A stretch of DNA of 64,000 bases from Psychrobacillus insolitus (GCF_003254155.1 NZ_QKZI01000001.1:1364001-1428000); one strand, 5' to 3'; positions 26,267 through 37,500 are shown, numbered from the stretch's first letter. The notes: generated by a model not told the origin, from the sequence alone. Translations and numbers: made by a program.

Positions 26267-27241
26267 ATGTTAAAGAATATTTTTTTGAAATTGTCGGAGA
26301 ACCGCGTTTTAAATGTGGCAGCAAAAAGATATGGTTTAAAAATGGGTGCTCAACATGTAGTAGCTGGAACAACTATTGAAGAAACAATCGAAAGCATAAA
26401 AAAACTTAATGCCTTAGGAATCTCCTGTACCGTCGATAATTTAGGTGAATTTGTTTTCGAAAAAGCAGAAGCTGTAGAAGCAAAAAACCAAATTATTGAA
26501 GTCATCGAAGCAATTGATACGCATCAAGTTGACGCACATATTTCTTTAAAACCAACGCAATTAGGATTAGATATTGACTATGATTTCACTTTAGACAACT
26601 TAAAAGAAATTGTTGGAATCGCTCATAAGTATGGTACGTTCATCAACATCGATATGGAATCTACCAAACATCTACAACCTTCCTTTGACATATTGGACGA
26701 GCTTTCGAAAGAATTTGATAATGTTGGCACAGTAATTCAAGCATACTTCTATCGTGCTTCAGAAGACATTCAGAAGTATAAAAACTTTCGTCTTCGCATC
26801 GTAAAAGGAGCTTACAAAGAGCCTGAAGAATATGCATATCAAACAACAGAAGAAATCGACCAAAACTATATGGAATTGATTGAATATCATCTATTAAATG
26901 GTAAGTTCACATCAATCGCTACACATGATCATCATGTTATTAATCATATGAAACAATTTATTAATGACAACAATATTCCGAATGATAAATTCGAATTCCA
27001 AATGTTATATGGTTTCCGCACAGATATGCAGCAACAACTTGCTAATGAAGGTTATAATTTCTGCACATATGTGCCGTTTGGTAAAGACTGGTATGGCTAT
27101 TTCATGCGTCGTTTAGCAGAGCGTCCGGCGAATATGAATCTAGTTGTAAAACAAGTGTTTAACAAGAAGACGAATACTGCGATTGGTATAGCAGTTACTG
27201 CCTTTGTAATTGGCCGTTTGTCAAAGCGTACACCAAAATAA
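26267..27241 (+). CDS. putB: Proline dehydrogenase
   Basis: A 324-aa monofunctional proline dehydrogenase (PutB/FadM family) that oxidises proline to pyrroline-5-carboxylate with FAD. Motifs seen: DAHISLKPTQLGLDID, INIDMES, VIQAYFYRASED, RLRIVKGAYKEP, TSIATHDH, FQMLYGFR and the C-terminal YGYFMRRLAERPAN that binds FAD and proline. The end (NTAIGIAVTAFVIGRL) is hydrophobic. AGGAG precedes ATG. No P5C dehydrogenase gene is adjacent. Confidence 0.94.
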   Translation: MLKNIFLKLSENRVLNVAAKRYGLKMGAQHVVAGTTIEETIESIKKLNALGISCTVDNLGEFVFEKAEAVEAKNQIIEVIEAIDTHQVDAHISLKPTQLGLDIDYDFTLDNLKEIVGIAHKYGTFINIDMESTKHLQPSFDILDELSKEFDNVGTVIQAYFYRASEDIQKYKNFRLRIVKGAYKEPEEYAYQTTEEIDQNYMELIEYHLLNGKFTSIATHDHHVINHMKQFINDNNIPNDKFEFQMLYGFRTDMQQQLANEGYNFCTYVPFGKDWYGYFMRRLAERPANMNLVVKQVFNKKTNTAIGIAVTAFVIGRLSKRTPK

Positions 27242-27253
27242 TTCATTCATACG

Positions 27254-27290
27254 ACTGGCTTCCTTGAATGAGGGGGCCAGTTTTTGTATA
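27254..27290 (+). terminator. Terminator of putB
   Basis: ACTGGC pairs with GCCAGT, extended by weaker pairs, and is followed by TTTTTG. Confidence 0.75.
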
Positions 27291-27394
27291 TTAACGTAGT
27301 TGCTTCACTACGGACAGAACTAGGATAAACGAGGAATAGAGATCCAGAAAAATCGTACCTACTGTGTTCGAATTCGATTAAATTCTTATATTAC

Positions 27395-27427
27395 AAAAAA
27401 CTGTCGCCCCAAATAAAGGGCGACAAT
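27395..27427 (-). terminator. Terminator of ilvE
   Basis: On the minus strand TGTCGCCC pairs with GGGCGACA across an eight-base loop and is followed by GTTTTTTG. Confidence 0.88.
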
Positions 27428-27434
27428 TTACTTA

Positions 27435-28514
27435 TTACTTTTTATTTAACTCAACAACCCAACCAAATGGATCTTCTTGTGTACCTTTTTGAATGCCAGT
27501 TAAAGCATCGTATAATTTCGCTGATAGTTCACCAGTTTCACCATTATTTACGTAGAATAACTCGCCTTGATAGCGGAATTCTCCGATTGGCGAAATAACA
27601 GCTGCCGTACCAGTTCCGAATGCTTCATCTAGTTTACCTGTGCGGTGCGCTTCACGAATTTCATCAATGGACACGCGACGCTCAACAACCGGAACTGACC
27701 AATGTTTTAAGAGATCAATAATTGATTTACGTGTAATCCCATCTAAAATACTACCGTTTAAAGCTGGAGTTACTACTTCTCCGTCAATTTTGAAGAATAC
27801 ATTCATGCTTCCTACTTCTTCAATATACTTACGTTCAATGCCGTCTAACCAAAGAACTTGTGAATAACCTTCTCGGTCAGCAACTTCTTGCGCTTTTAAA
27901 CTTGAAGCATAGTTTCCAGCAGTTTTTGCATTACCAGTACCACCAGCAACAGCGCGAACATATTCGCTCTCTACTAAAATCTTAACTGGATGAATTCCTT
28001 CTTCATAATAAGAACCGACCGGTGACATGATAATCATATACGTATACGATTTAGATGCGGAAACACCTAGATGAGGTTCTGTCGCAATCATGAATGGACG
28101 AATGTATAAAGAAGTTCCCGGGTCTTTCGGAATCCATTCTTTATCAACTTTGATCAATTCAACTAGCGCTTCTAATGCATGATTTTCATCAATTTGAGGC
28201 ATGCTTAAGCGATCCGCCGAATGATTCATACGTTTCATATTTTGATCAGGACGGAATAAGCGAACTACTCCATCTTCAGATAAATATGCTTTCATTCCTT
28301 CAAAAATAGTTTGCCCATAATGGAAGATTGTTGCAGATGGTTCTAATGTGATCGGAGCATATGGCACTACTCGATGATTATGCCAACCCTTTCCTTCAAT
28401 ATAATCAGCAATAAACATATGATCTGTAAATGTTGTACCAAATACCAATTGATCTGTTGGTAATTTATCTTTCTTTTTCTCGCTTAATGTTATTTGGATA
28501 TTAAGATTACTCAT
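27435..28514 (-). CDS. ilvE: Branched-chain amino acid aminotransferase
   Basis: A 359-aa fold-type IV PLP aminotransferase acting on Leu, Ile and Val and their keto acids. Motifs seen: YGQTIFEGMKAY, the PLP-binding Lys in GTGNAKTAGNYASSL, WLDGIERKYIEEVGSMN, and FGTGTAAVISPIG. An upstream in-frame ATG at 28574 would add 20 residues without a ribosome site; ATG 28514 with GGGGAA upstream gives the usual family length. It is monocistronic. No T-box leader was recognised in the 270 bp upstream. Confidence 0.93.
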   Translation of the reverse strand: MSNLNIQITLSEKKKDKLPTDQLVFGTTFTDHMFIADYIEGKGWHNHRVVPYAPITLEPSATIFHYGQTIFEGMKAYLSEDGVVRLFRPDQNMKRMNHSADRLSMPQIDENHALEALVELIKVDKEWIPKDPGTSLYIRPFMIATEPHLGVSASKSYTYMIIMSPVGSYYEEGIHPVKILVESEYVRAVAGGTGNAKTAGNYASSLKAQEVADREGYSQVLWLDGIERKYIEEVGSMNVFFKIDGEVVTPALNGSILDGITRKSIIDLLKHWSVPVVERRVSIDEIREAHRTGKLDEAFGTGTAAVISPIGEFRYQGELFYVNNGETGELSAKLYDALTGIQKGTQEDPFGWVVELNKK

Positions 28515-28784
28515 ATCGTAGGTTTTCCCCAATCTAATTAATATTATGTAATTGCAACTGTGTTGAGCTTGCAATATATTATATGCAATTATACTACTTT
28601 TCAGAGAATTAGAAATACCTTTTTAAAAATAATTTTCAAAAAATTTAGTTGAATTAGTTATTTGCTTCAAAACAAGTACAAAGTCTAGTTAAATACCCAT
28701 TTTTTATCTCTTTTTAATAAAATAATATGAATCAAATAATTATGTTAACGAAAATCTTTGTTACGCCTTTTAATAAGGTGGCAG

Positions 28785-29432
28785 TTTTTTGCGCAAATTT
28801 AAACTTGTTTCTCGCAAGGTCGCTCTCTTTAGTCGCAAGATCCACTCCGTTTTGCGCAAGATCACGGGCGGATTTCGGTTTGACGCAAGGTCTGGGGCTG
28901 TTTGCGCAAGATTGAAATCATTTAACGCAAGGTCGCTCTCTTTAGTCGCAAGATCCACTCCGTTTTGCGCAAGATCACACGCGGATTTCGGTTTGGCGCA
29001 AGGTCTGGGGCTGTTTGCGCAAGATTAAAATCGTTTAACGCAAGGTCGCTCTCTTTAGTCGCAAGATCCACTCCGTTTTGCGCAAGATCACACGCGGATT
29101 TCGGTTTGGCGCAAGGTCTGGGGCTGTTTGCGCAAGATTAAACTTGTTTCTCGCAAGGTCGCTCTCTTTAGTCGCAAGATCCACTTCGTTTTGCGCAAGA
29201 TCACGGGCGGATTTCGGTTTGACGCAAGGTCTGGGGCTGTTTGCGCAAGATTAAACTTGTTTCTCGCAAGGTCGCTCTCTTTAGTCGCAAGATCCACTCC
29301 GTTTTGCGCAAGATCACACGCGGATTTCGGTTTGGCGCAAGGTCTAGGGCTGTTTGCGCAAGATTGAAATCGTTTAACGCAAGGTCGCTCTCTTTAGTCG
29401 CAAGATCCACTTCGTTTTGCGCAAGATCAAAA
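28785..29432 (+). repeat. Tandem array of 21-bp CGCAAGRTC units in a 113-bp higher-order repeat
   Basis: The gap upstream of ilvE holds nearly six copies of a 113-bp repeat. CGCTCTCTTTAGTCGCAAGA recurs at 28821, 28934, 29047, 29160, 29273 and 29386, exactly 113 bp apart. Each copy contains five CGCAAGRTC-type cores spaced 21, 21, 29, 21 and 21 bp. The core matches that of the 5.2-kb array, but the spacer sequences differ. Open frames in all directions here lack ribosome sites. Confidence 0.92.
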
Positions 29433-29439
29433 TTGCGCA

Positions 29440-29476
29440 AAAAAACCGCTCCAGCATTTAAGCTAAAACGGCTATA
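29440..29476 (-). terminator. Terminator of the NlpC/P60 gene
   Basis: CCGTTTTAGC pairs (with G-U wobbles) with GCTGGAGCGG and is followed on the minus strand by seven T. Confidence 0.75.
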
Positions 29477-29485
29477 TTTAGTATA

Positions 29486-29974
29486 TTATTTACTAGCTAC
29501 AGTTGATACAGTTGCAACACGTTTAGCTCCAACATATTTATTTCCCCAGTAATATGGGTCATTTAATTTAGCTATACTTACACCTTTTGATGATGCAGAA
29601 TGTATGAAACTACCATTTCCTATGTACATACCGACATGGGATACGCCTCTACCTGTTGTGTTGAAGAATACTAAGTCTCCCACTGATAAATTTGCTTTAC
29701 TAACGGACTTTCCAGTGCTGTACATACCAGCTGCTGTTCTCGAAAGTGAAACTCCATTTTGCTTGTATATATAACCTAGAAATCCTGAACAATCGAATCC
29801 TGCTTTTGTTGTTCCACCATAACGATATTTAATTCCCATTAAGCTTTTTGCATCAGCTACTATTTCTGCGGATGATACTCTGCTTGCGGCTTCGGTATTT
29901 CCTGCAAATGTTCCTGCTGTTAAAACTAAGATTAAACTAAAAATAGTAATGATTTTTTTAAACAAAGAAGTCAA
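29486..29974 (-). CDS. Secreted NlpC/P60 peptidoglycan hydrolase
   Basis: A 162-aa exported enzyme with a signal peptide (to about 29, TEAA-S) and an NlpC/P60 domain (about 35-155). It cleaves D-Glu-to-diamino-acid bonds in peptidoglycan stem peptides. The catalytic Cys lies in GFDCSGFLGYIY, the His in GVSHVGMYIGNGSFIHS. The chosen start is TTG 29974 with GGAGG eight bases upstream; the longer frame to 30064 would put extra residues before the signal peptide. There is no separate cell-wall binding domain, so it is a minimal version. Confidence 0.87.
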   Translation of the reverse strand: MTSLFKKIITIFSLILVLTAGTFAGNTEAASRVSSAEIVADAKSLMGIKYRYGGTTKAGFDCSGFLGYIYKQNGVSLSRTAAGMYSTGKSVSKANLSVGDLVFFNTTGRGVSHVGMYIGNGSFIHSASSKGVSIAKLNDPYYWGNKYVGAKRVATVSTVASK

Positions 29975-30125
29975 GATTAGTTCCTCCATTGGCATAGCAT
30001 TCGAGCAATCCGGCATAAACTTTCTGAAAATTCCTCTATATTCATGATACCATGAAATATACATGACTTTTTTTACGATTATGTTACAGATACATTACAG
30101 AAACTATCATTTTATTGGAGATTCT

Positions 30126-30168
30126 ACAAAAAAATCACCCACTTTATAAAGAAAAGTGGGTGATTTCC
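30126..30168 (-). terminator. Terminator of gdhA
   Basis: AAATCACCCACTT pairs with AAGTGGGTGATTT, followed on the minus strand by more T. Near-symmetrical, but only the minus strand has a long T run. Confidence 0.88.
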
Positions 30169-30197
30169 AATATTTTCGTTCTTAAGAATCGAATATA

Positions 30198-32015
<1,818 letters not shown>

Positions 32016-32047
32016 TGTAAAAAGGTGCCCAATTGGACACCTTTTTA
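32016..32047 (-). terminator. Terminator of the acyl-CoA operon
   Basis: AAAAAGGTGTCC pairs with GGGCACCTTTTT across AATT; it overlaps the stop codon of the last operon gene. Confidence 0.82.
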
Positions 32048-32884
32048 GTATTGATAAAATCCTCGTCCACTTTTCCTACCTAGATGACCTGCTCGGACAT
32101 GCTTGCGTAAAAGTGGTGGGACTCGGTATTTAGAATCTCCAGTTTCCTCCAATAATGTTTCTGCAACAAATAGCAGCGTATCTAAGCCAACCATATCTGC
32201 TAAGGCTAGTGGGCCTATTGGGTGATTTGCACCGAGCATCATTCCTTTGTCGATATCTTCAACTGAAGCAATTCCTTCTCCTAATACAAATATCGCTTCA
32301 TTTATAAAGGGTACAAGTATTCGATTCACGACAAACAACGGAGCATCTACGATGGAAATACTTTCTTTTCCAATCGAACGAACTAGTTCTATAATCACTT
32401 CGTATGTGTCATCTGAAGTGTCTGAACCTCGAATCACTTCAACAAGTTTCATCACGGGTACTGGGTTAAAGAAATGCATCCCTACTACTCGGTCTGCTCT
32501 ATCTGTTGATGCTCCTAACTCCGTAATACTAAGTCCTGAAGTATTCGAGGCAAAAATGGTCTTGCCTTCACATAACCCATCTAGCTCTTGGAAAACTTTC
32601 TTTTTCACATCCATTTTTTCGATAATTGCCTCAATTACTACGTCGGCATCTTTAAGCGGGCTTAGTTCAGTTGTAAACTCAATTCTTGCTAATACCTTCG
32701 TAGCTTCAGCTAATTCTTTTCCTTGCTTCTTATATAATCGACCTACATTCGTATTGATTGTTTTTGCTGCTCTTTCCAGCGCTTCTTTGTTTACGTCACA
32801 TAACACAACGTCGTAACCTGCATCCGCCATCACCTGCGCGATCCCATTTCCCATTGTCCCAGAACCTATAACTCCGATTTTCAC
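32045..32884 (-). CDS. hbd: 3-hydroxybutyryl-CoA dehydrogenase
   Basis: A 279-aa NAD-dependent 3-hydroxyacyl-CoA dehydrogenase. The Rossmann motif GVIGSGTMGNGIAQV opens the protein; the catalytic His/Glu region is VVGMHFFNPVPVMKLVEVI, then FVVNRILVPFINEA in the C-terminal domain. GTG 32884 is chosen because GGGAGG lies nine bases upstream; the GTG at 32893 overlaps that site. It is the last gene of a five-gene operon with an acyl-CoA dehydrogenase and an acyl-CoA ligase, so a role in fatty acid or branched acyl-CoA oxidation is likely. Confidence 0.92.
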   Translation of the reverse strand: MKIGVIGSGTMGNGIAQVMADAGYDVVLCDVNKEALERAAKTINTNVGRLYKKQGKELAEATKVLARIEFTTELSPLKDADVVIEAIIEKMDVKKKVFQELDGLCEGKTIFASNTSGLSITELGASTDRADRVVGMHFFNPVPVMKLVEVIRGSDTSDDTYEVIIELVRSIGKESISIVDAPLFVVNRILVPFINEAIFVLGEGIASVEDIDKGMMLGANHPIGPLALADMVGLDTLLFVAETLLEETGDSKYRVPPLLRKHVRAGHLGRKSGRGFYQY

Positions 32885-32947
32885 CCGTGTCACCTCCCGA
32901 TAAATTTTGCTTTCCTAAGATTGTCTCCGCTAATTTCAAAGCCTTTT

Positions 32948-33856
32948 TCAGACTTTCACCACCACTCCATTTTTCGCATTTTCGTATTCTGTTACAAGTT
33001 TTCCAACGATTTCTGCCGTACTATCAATCGACTTGATCGTAGTCACACCATGGCCTGCTGACCAAATATCTTTCCAAGCCTTCACATCTACCATATGAGA
33101 CAAATCTACCGTTTCACGAGGTTTTAAACTGGTAGGGTCTATATTATTTTTCAATAAACTTGGCACTAAATAATTTGCATGTACGCCACTAAAAGAATCG
33201 GTATAGAGGATGTCTTCTATTGTTGACTCTACAAGCATCTCTTTATATTCCGGAAAAGCCACGCTTTCCTCCGCCGGGATAAATTTTGTACCCATATAAG
33301 CAAAATCAGCGCCCATAATTTGTGCTGCTAGTATATCTTTTCCGGTAGAAATACCTCCAGCTAATGCCGTATAACCTTTCCAAAACTCTCGAACAGCATC
33401 TAAAAACGCAAATGGATTTAACGTTCCTGCATGTCCACCAGCTCCGGTACATACTAAAATCAGTCCATCGACGCAAGCTTCAGCAGCTTTTTTCGCATGT
33501 TTTACCGTGGTAACATCCGAAAATACTAACCCCCCGTATGCATGTACGACTTCCGTTACTGCTCCTGGATGACCAAGTGACGCAATGACAATTGGGGGCT
33601 CATATTTGCGTATTAACTCTAAATCTACATCATGACGTTTATTTGTTTTATGTGCGATAAAATTTACAGCCCAAGGTTCAGTAGGCAATGCCTCTTTCAA
33701 TTGTTGCAACCACACTTCACATGCTTCTGCCGACCGAGCATTCAGAAGGGGAATCGACCCAACAACCCCACTTTTACAAGATGCAATGACTGATTCAGGA
33801 CTGGATACCAAAAACATCGGAGCTACTATCACTGGGATAGATAAATTTTCAAACAT
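32948..33856 (-). CDS. Nitronate monooxygenase family FMN protein
   Basis: A 302-aa 2-nitropropane dioxygenase/NMO family TIM-barrel flavoprotein. It shows IPVIVAPMFLVSSPE, SLGHPGAV, CTGAGGHAGTLNPFAFL, ALAGGISTGKDILAAQIMGADFAYMGTKF, all typical FMN-binding stretches. Some family members reduce enoyl groups or detoxify nitronates; the substrate here is unknown. Its operon position between the ligase and hbd is common in Bacillales fatty-acid clusters. AGGAGGAAA precedes the ATG. Confidence 0.88.
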   Translation of the reverse strand: MFENLSIPVIVAPMFLVSSPESVIASCKSGVVGSIPLLNARSAEACEVWLQQLKEALPTEPWAVNFIAHKTNKRHDVDLELIRKYEPPIVIASLGHPGAVTEVVHAYGGLVFSDVTTVKHAKKAAEACVDGLILVCTGAGGHAGTLNPFAFLDAVREFWKGYTALAGGISTGKDILAAQIMGADFAYMGTKFIPAEESVAFPEYKEMLVESTIEDILYTDSFSGVHANYLVPSLLKNNIDPTSLKPRETVDLSHMVDVKAWKDIWSAGHGVTTIKSIDSTAEIVGKLVTEYENAKNGVVVKV

Positions 33857-33892
33857 ATATGGATTTCCTCCTACTCAATTTTTAGTATGCAG

Positions 33893-35386
33893 TTAAACTC
33901 GTAGCGCATTTTTCAATACTTTTCCACTTGCATTTCTAGGTAAGGTATCGATTATTTCCACTTCAGCTGGCAATTTATATTTGGCTAAACGCTTGGAACT
34001 AAATGCTAAAACGTCTTCCTCTGAAAGTGATTGCCCCTTTTTTATGACAACATAGGCTTTTGGGACTTCGCCGTACACTGGATGTGGTACACCAATGACT
34101 GCAGCTTCTAGCACTTCCGGGATCTCATAAAGTACTTCTTCCACTTCCACTGGATAGACATTTTCACCCCCGCGGATAATCATGTCTTTTTTGCGATCTA
34201 CGATATAAAGCAGTCCGTCTTTATCAAATCGACCTAAGTCCCCACTATATAGCCAACCATTTTGAATGGCTTGATGGGTTGCTTCTTCATTCTTCAAATA
34301 ACCTTTCATTACTTGTGGGCCCTTCACGACGATTTCACCTACTTGTCCTACTGGGAGGGAATCACCGAACTCATCGACAACTCGAACTTCCGTATGTGGT
34401 AAAGCTTCACCAACTGACCCTACTTTTTCAAGTGCATGATGATCCTTCAACGTCGTTGCCGCAGGTGAATTTTCAGTTTGGCCGTATAAATTTTGAACCT
34501 TCACACTCGGGTAAAGTGATTTTACTTTTCTTACCAGTTCAAATGGCATTGGTGCTGCTCCGTAAGCAAACAATCGTAAATGATTTAGTTTTAGTTCAGC
34601 CATTTTAGGTGTGTTCAATAAGATCATATACATTGCCGGAACTCCAAAGAAAATAGTGACATCTTCTTTTTCCATTGTTTCAAGTGCCTTTTCAGGAGAG
34701 AACGCTTCTTCTATAACGATTGTACCTCCAGCATATATACCCGGTATGCAGAATACATGACTGGCAGCACAGTGAAATAAAGGCGTAACAATATGAATAC
34801 GATCAGTAGATTCATATCCAACTGCCTCTCCCCAAATTTCTGCGGCCGCTTCTACATTTCCTGCAGACAACATGACCCCTTTTGGCTTTCCAGTTGTACC
34901 AGAAGTATAGAAAATGACCGTTGTATCATTCTGATCCACTTGCGTTTCCTTAAATACAATCGATTCATCATTTACAATAGTAGTTAAAGTATCCTCTTCA
35001 CCAACTAGTAACGTATCCTGAAATTTTGCAAACGTGTTTGGTATTTCATTCAAAACATCGTTAAAACGTACATCATAGATAAGCGCTTTTGCTTCAGAAT
35101 GTGTAAGGATATAATCTATTTCAGGAGCAGTTAACTTTGTATTTACAGGTAATACCGTAAATCCTCCAAGCTGACATGCATAGTAACATACTAAGAATAG
35201 ATCTGAGTTATGCAAATATACCGCAATGATATCCTCTTTTTGATAGCCCTTTACTTGAAAGTAGCCCGCTAATCGTTTAACTTGCTCGTAGAATTCGGAA
35301 TAACTAGTGTTTTTCCCTTGAAAAGATGTGATAATCTTCTCTGGTTGCTGTTTTGCATGAACTGCTAATTTTTCAGTAACGAGCAT
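33893..35386 (-). CDS. AMP-forming acyl-CoA ligase
   Basis: A 497-aa ANL-superfamily adenylate-forming enzyme that activates a carboxylic acid as acyl-AMP and then acyl-CoA. Signature motifs: FYTSGTTGKPKGVM (P-loop), YGQTENSP, YSGDLGRFDKDG with the hinge KKDMIIRGGENVYP, and the C-terminal Lys in PRNASGKVLKN. Length and motifs fit medium/long-chain fatty acid CoA ligases. The chain-length preference cannot be told. It is separated by 22 bp from the TetR gene upstream. Confidence 0.91.
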   Translation of the reverse strand: MLVTEKLAVHAKQQPEKIITSFQGKNTSYSEFYEQVKRLAGYFQVKGYQKEDIIAVYLHNSDLFLVCYYACQLGGFTVLPVNTKLTAPEIDYILTHSEAKALIYDVRFNDVLNEIPNTFAKFQDTLLVGEEDTLTTIVNDESIVFKETQVDQNDTTVIFYTSGTTGKPKGVMLSAGNVEAAAEIWGEAVGYESTDRIHIVTPLFHCAASHVFCIPGIYAGGTIVIEEAFSPEKALETMEKEDVTIFFGVPAMYMILLNTPKMAELKLNHLRLFAYGAAPMPFELVRKVKSLYPSVKVQNLYGQTENSPAATTLKDHHALEKVGSVGEALPHTEVRVVDEFGDSLPVGQVGEIVVKGPQVMKGYLKNEEATHQAIQNGWLYSGDLGRFDKDGLLYIVDRKKDMIIRGGENVYPVEVEEVLYEIPEVLEAAVIGVPHPVYGEVPKAYVVIKKGQSLSEEDVLAFSSKRLAKYKLPAEVEIIDTLPRNASGKVLKNALRV

Positions 35387-35408
35387 GTCTCAAATCCCCT
35401 TTTTTGAT

Positions 35409-35993
35409 TTATTTTAAAACCTTCAACATATAATCTGCATATATTTGTTGTAATTCTTCAATTGTCTTACTTCCAAAAGGGTTGTACCATTGTTGAATCC
35501 AGTTCATTGAACCAAGTAAAATCATCCTGGCTATCTTTGGTTCATCAATTGTAAATTCAGCAGTTTTAATACCAGCTAGAATAACTTGATCAAACAATCC
35601 AGCATATTCGTTTCGTTTTAGTAAAATGGGATTTAATTGATCTTCCGAAAATGTTTGGTCCGGTTTGATGATCATATTAAACATCTCTTTTTTTTCTATG
35701 GCATATTGAATATGTGTCTTAATCATTTCTCGTAATTTTTCTTCATTTGATTGCTTTACATTTATATGTTGTTGCAGTTCCTCAATTGCTTGCACTAAAA
35801 CCATCTCATGACATTGAAATATCAAATCTTCCTTATTCTTAAAATAGTAATAGAGTGAGCCTTTCGTCATGAGAAGCTCTGCAGCAATTTCTTCCATCGT
35901 TGCTTTTTGGTACCCTTTTTCATTCACAATCTTGACTGCTGATAAAATAATATCTTCTTTTTTCTTCTGTATTTTTTTCTCTGAGAGCTTCAT
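35409..35993 (-). CDS. TetR/AcrR-family repressor of the acyl-CoA operon
   Basis: A 194-aa TetR-family regulator. The HTH (about 14-60) reads ILSAVKIVNEKGYQKATMEEIA then LMTKGSLYYYFKNKEDL. The C-terminal helices form a ligand pocket similar in length to FadR/KstR2-type acyl-CoA sensors. It is gene 2 of the operon it presumably represses, in line with release by an acyl-CoA. A perfect palindrome over the operon -35 is a good operator candidate. Confidence 0.88.
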   Translation of the reverse strand: MKLSEKKIQKKKEDIILSAVKIVNEKGYQKATMEEIAAELLMTKGSLYYYFKNKEDLIFQCHEMVLVQAIEELQQHINVKQSNEEKLREMIKTHIQYAIEKKEMFNMIIKPDQTFSEDQLNPILLKRNEYAGLFDQVILAGIKTAEFTIDEPKIARMILLGSMNWIQQWYNPFGSKTIEELQQIYADYMLKVLK

Positions 35994-36013
35994 TACGAAA
36001 TCCCTCCCCTCTT

Positions 36014-37162
36014 TTATAGATCTAATTTTTTCGCAATAATTGTCTTCATGATTTCCGTAGTACCTGCGAAAATACTCGTAACTGGAATATCACGATACCT
36101 TCTAGCAATCTCGTATTCATTCATATATCCATAGCCACCATGTAAATGTAAGCACTCGGCAGCCACCCGTTTTGCCATTTCACTAATCCACCATTTTGCC
36201 ATGGACACTTCTTTCACAATGTCTTCATGCGTTACATGCCGTTCGCTTAATTGATCCACATACGTGCGACCTATATCAATTTCCGTTGCCATTTCAGCAA
36301 TTTTGAACTGGGTATTTTGAAATTTGCTAATAGATTGTCCAAAAGCTTTTCTATTTTTTACATAATCAATCGTAATTCGAAGCATTTCCTCTGCTGCAAC
36401 CTGACATTGAATTGCTACAATTAGGCGTTCTTGCTGCAAGTTCTGCATTAGATAATAAAACCCTTTCCCTTCTTCTCCCAGTAAATTAGCTACTGGAACC
36501 TTTACATCTTCAAAAATTAACTCGCCGGTATCTCCACAATTCATACCGATTTTATCGAGCTTCTTCCCACGAGAAAAACCTGCCATCCCTTTTTCCACAA
36601 CTAGTAAGCTGATTCCTCGATGTGCCGGTTGCGCATTTGGGTCCGTTTTACATACGACAATTGCAAGATCGGCATTCAAACCATTTGTAATGAACGTCTT
36701 CTCTCCATTTAATATGTAGAAATCACCTTCACGTCTAGCATTCGTTGTTACCCCTGCCAAATCAGATCCTGCACCCGGTTCCGTCATAGCAATCGCAGTA
36801 ATTATTTCGCCGCTAATACAAAGAGGTAACCATTTTTGCTTCTGTTCCTCTGTACCAAGTTCAGAAATGTAAGGGCTTACAATATCGGAATGCAAACACA
36901 TCCCACTAGAAAGTCCTTGACCTACGCGTTCAAGCTCCTCAGCTAAAATTTTCGAATATGTAAAGTCCAAGCCTAACCCACCATATGCTTCATCCACCCA
37001 TGGTAAAAGGAATCCATTCTCGCCCATTTTCAACCAGAAATCTCTTGGAATCTCTCTTTTCTCTTCCCACTCATTATAAAAAGGATACGCTTCCTTATCT
37101 AACATCTTGCGTAAAGACTTACGAAATAACCCATGCTCCTCTGTTAAAAAAGATGCTTTCAC
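36014..37162 (-). CDS. Acyl-CoA dehydrogenase
   Basis: A 382-aa FAD acyl-CoA dehydrogenase. Motifs seen: AIAMTEPGAGSDLAGVTT, LNGEKTFITNG, DKIGMNCGDTGELIFEDVKVP, RKAFGQSISKFQNTQ, and HLHGGYGYMNEYEIARRYRD followed by FAGTTEIMK. GTG 37162 with GGGGG upstream gives the usual family length; a longer frame to 37231 lacks a ribosome site. It is the first gene of the operon. Substrate chain length is unknown. Confidence 0.91.
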   Translation of the reverse strand: MKASFLTEEHGLFRKSLRKMLDKEAYPFYNEWEEKREIPRDFWLKMGENGFLLPWVDEAYGGLGLDFTYSKILAEELERVGQGLSSGMCLHSDIVSPYISELGTEEQKQKWLPLCISGEIITAIAMTEPGAGSDLAGVTTNARREGDFYILNGEKTFITNGLNADLAIVVCKTDPNAQPAHRGISLLVVEKGMAGFSRGKKLDKIGMNCGDTGELIFEDVKVPVANLLGEEGKGFYYLMQNLQQERLIVAIQCQVAAEEMLRITIDYVKNRKAFGQSISKFQNTQFKIAEMATEIDIGRTYVDQLSERHVTHEDIVKEVSMAKWWISEMAKRVAAECLHLHGGYGYMNEYEIARRYRDIPVTSIFAGTTEIMKTIIAKKLDL

Positions 37163-37220
37163 CCTAAAACCCCCGTTTATTGAATACATATAATTTTCTG
37201 AATGTTGTTTATTAATTTTA

Positions 37221-37256
37221 ATTATACTCAATCATTTTAAAAAGTAAATACTTTTT
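37221..37256 (-). promoter_or_regulatory. Promoter with overlapping palindromic operator for the acyl-CoA operon
   Basis: On the minus strand TTTACT (37248-37243) and TATAAT (37226-37221) are 16 bp apart. The -35 is embedded in a perfect 18-bp palindrome, AAAAAGTA-AA-TACTTTTT, at 37239-37256. This placement suits a repressor such as the TetR protein encoded in the operon. Confidence 0.6.
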
Positions 37257-37452
37257 TGAACTAAGTTTAAAAATTAAATAAAATGGTTAACTAATGATAT
37301 ATATGTTTCAAGTAGTTATTGAATAACACAAAACAGAATTTAATTTTTGAACCTAAAAATATATAATTCTAAATACTAGCATAAAAATGCACTCTTTCTA
37401 TATGGAATTGGATGCGTGCCAGGCACAGACGTAATTCTCACAAAACTTGACA

Positions 37453-37493
37453 GCAAAAAAATCCCCTCAAGCATAAATACTTGAGAGGATTTA
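37453..37493 (-). terminator. Terminator of the HEAT-repeat gene
   Basis: AAATCCTCTCAAG pairs with CTTGAGGGGATTT and is followed on the minus strand by TTTTG. Confidence 0.88.
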
Positions 37494-37500
37494 GCCATAT

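Noticed and set aside
28515-28780. T-box leader or other riboswitch for ilvE
   Set aside because: No T-box sequence, specifier hairpin or terminator/antiterminator pair could be found.
28785-29432. CRISPR array
   Set aside because: Cores are only 9 bases, spacers are repeated in every higher-order unit, and no cas genes are present.
28727-29552. Open frames of 60-100 codons in the 28.8-kb array
   Set aside because: Same cause: repeat periodicity, no translation signals.
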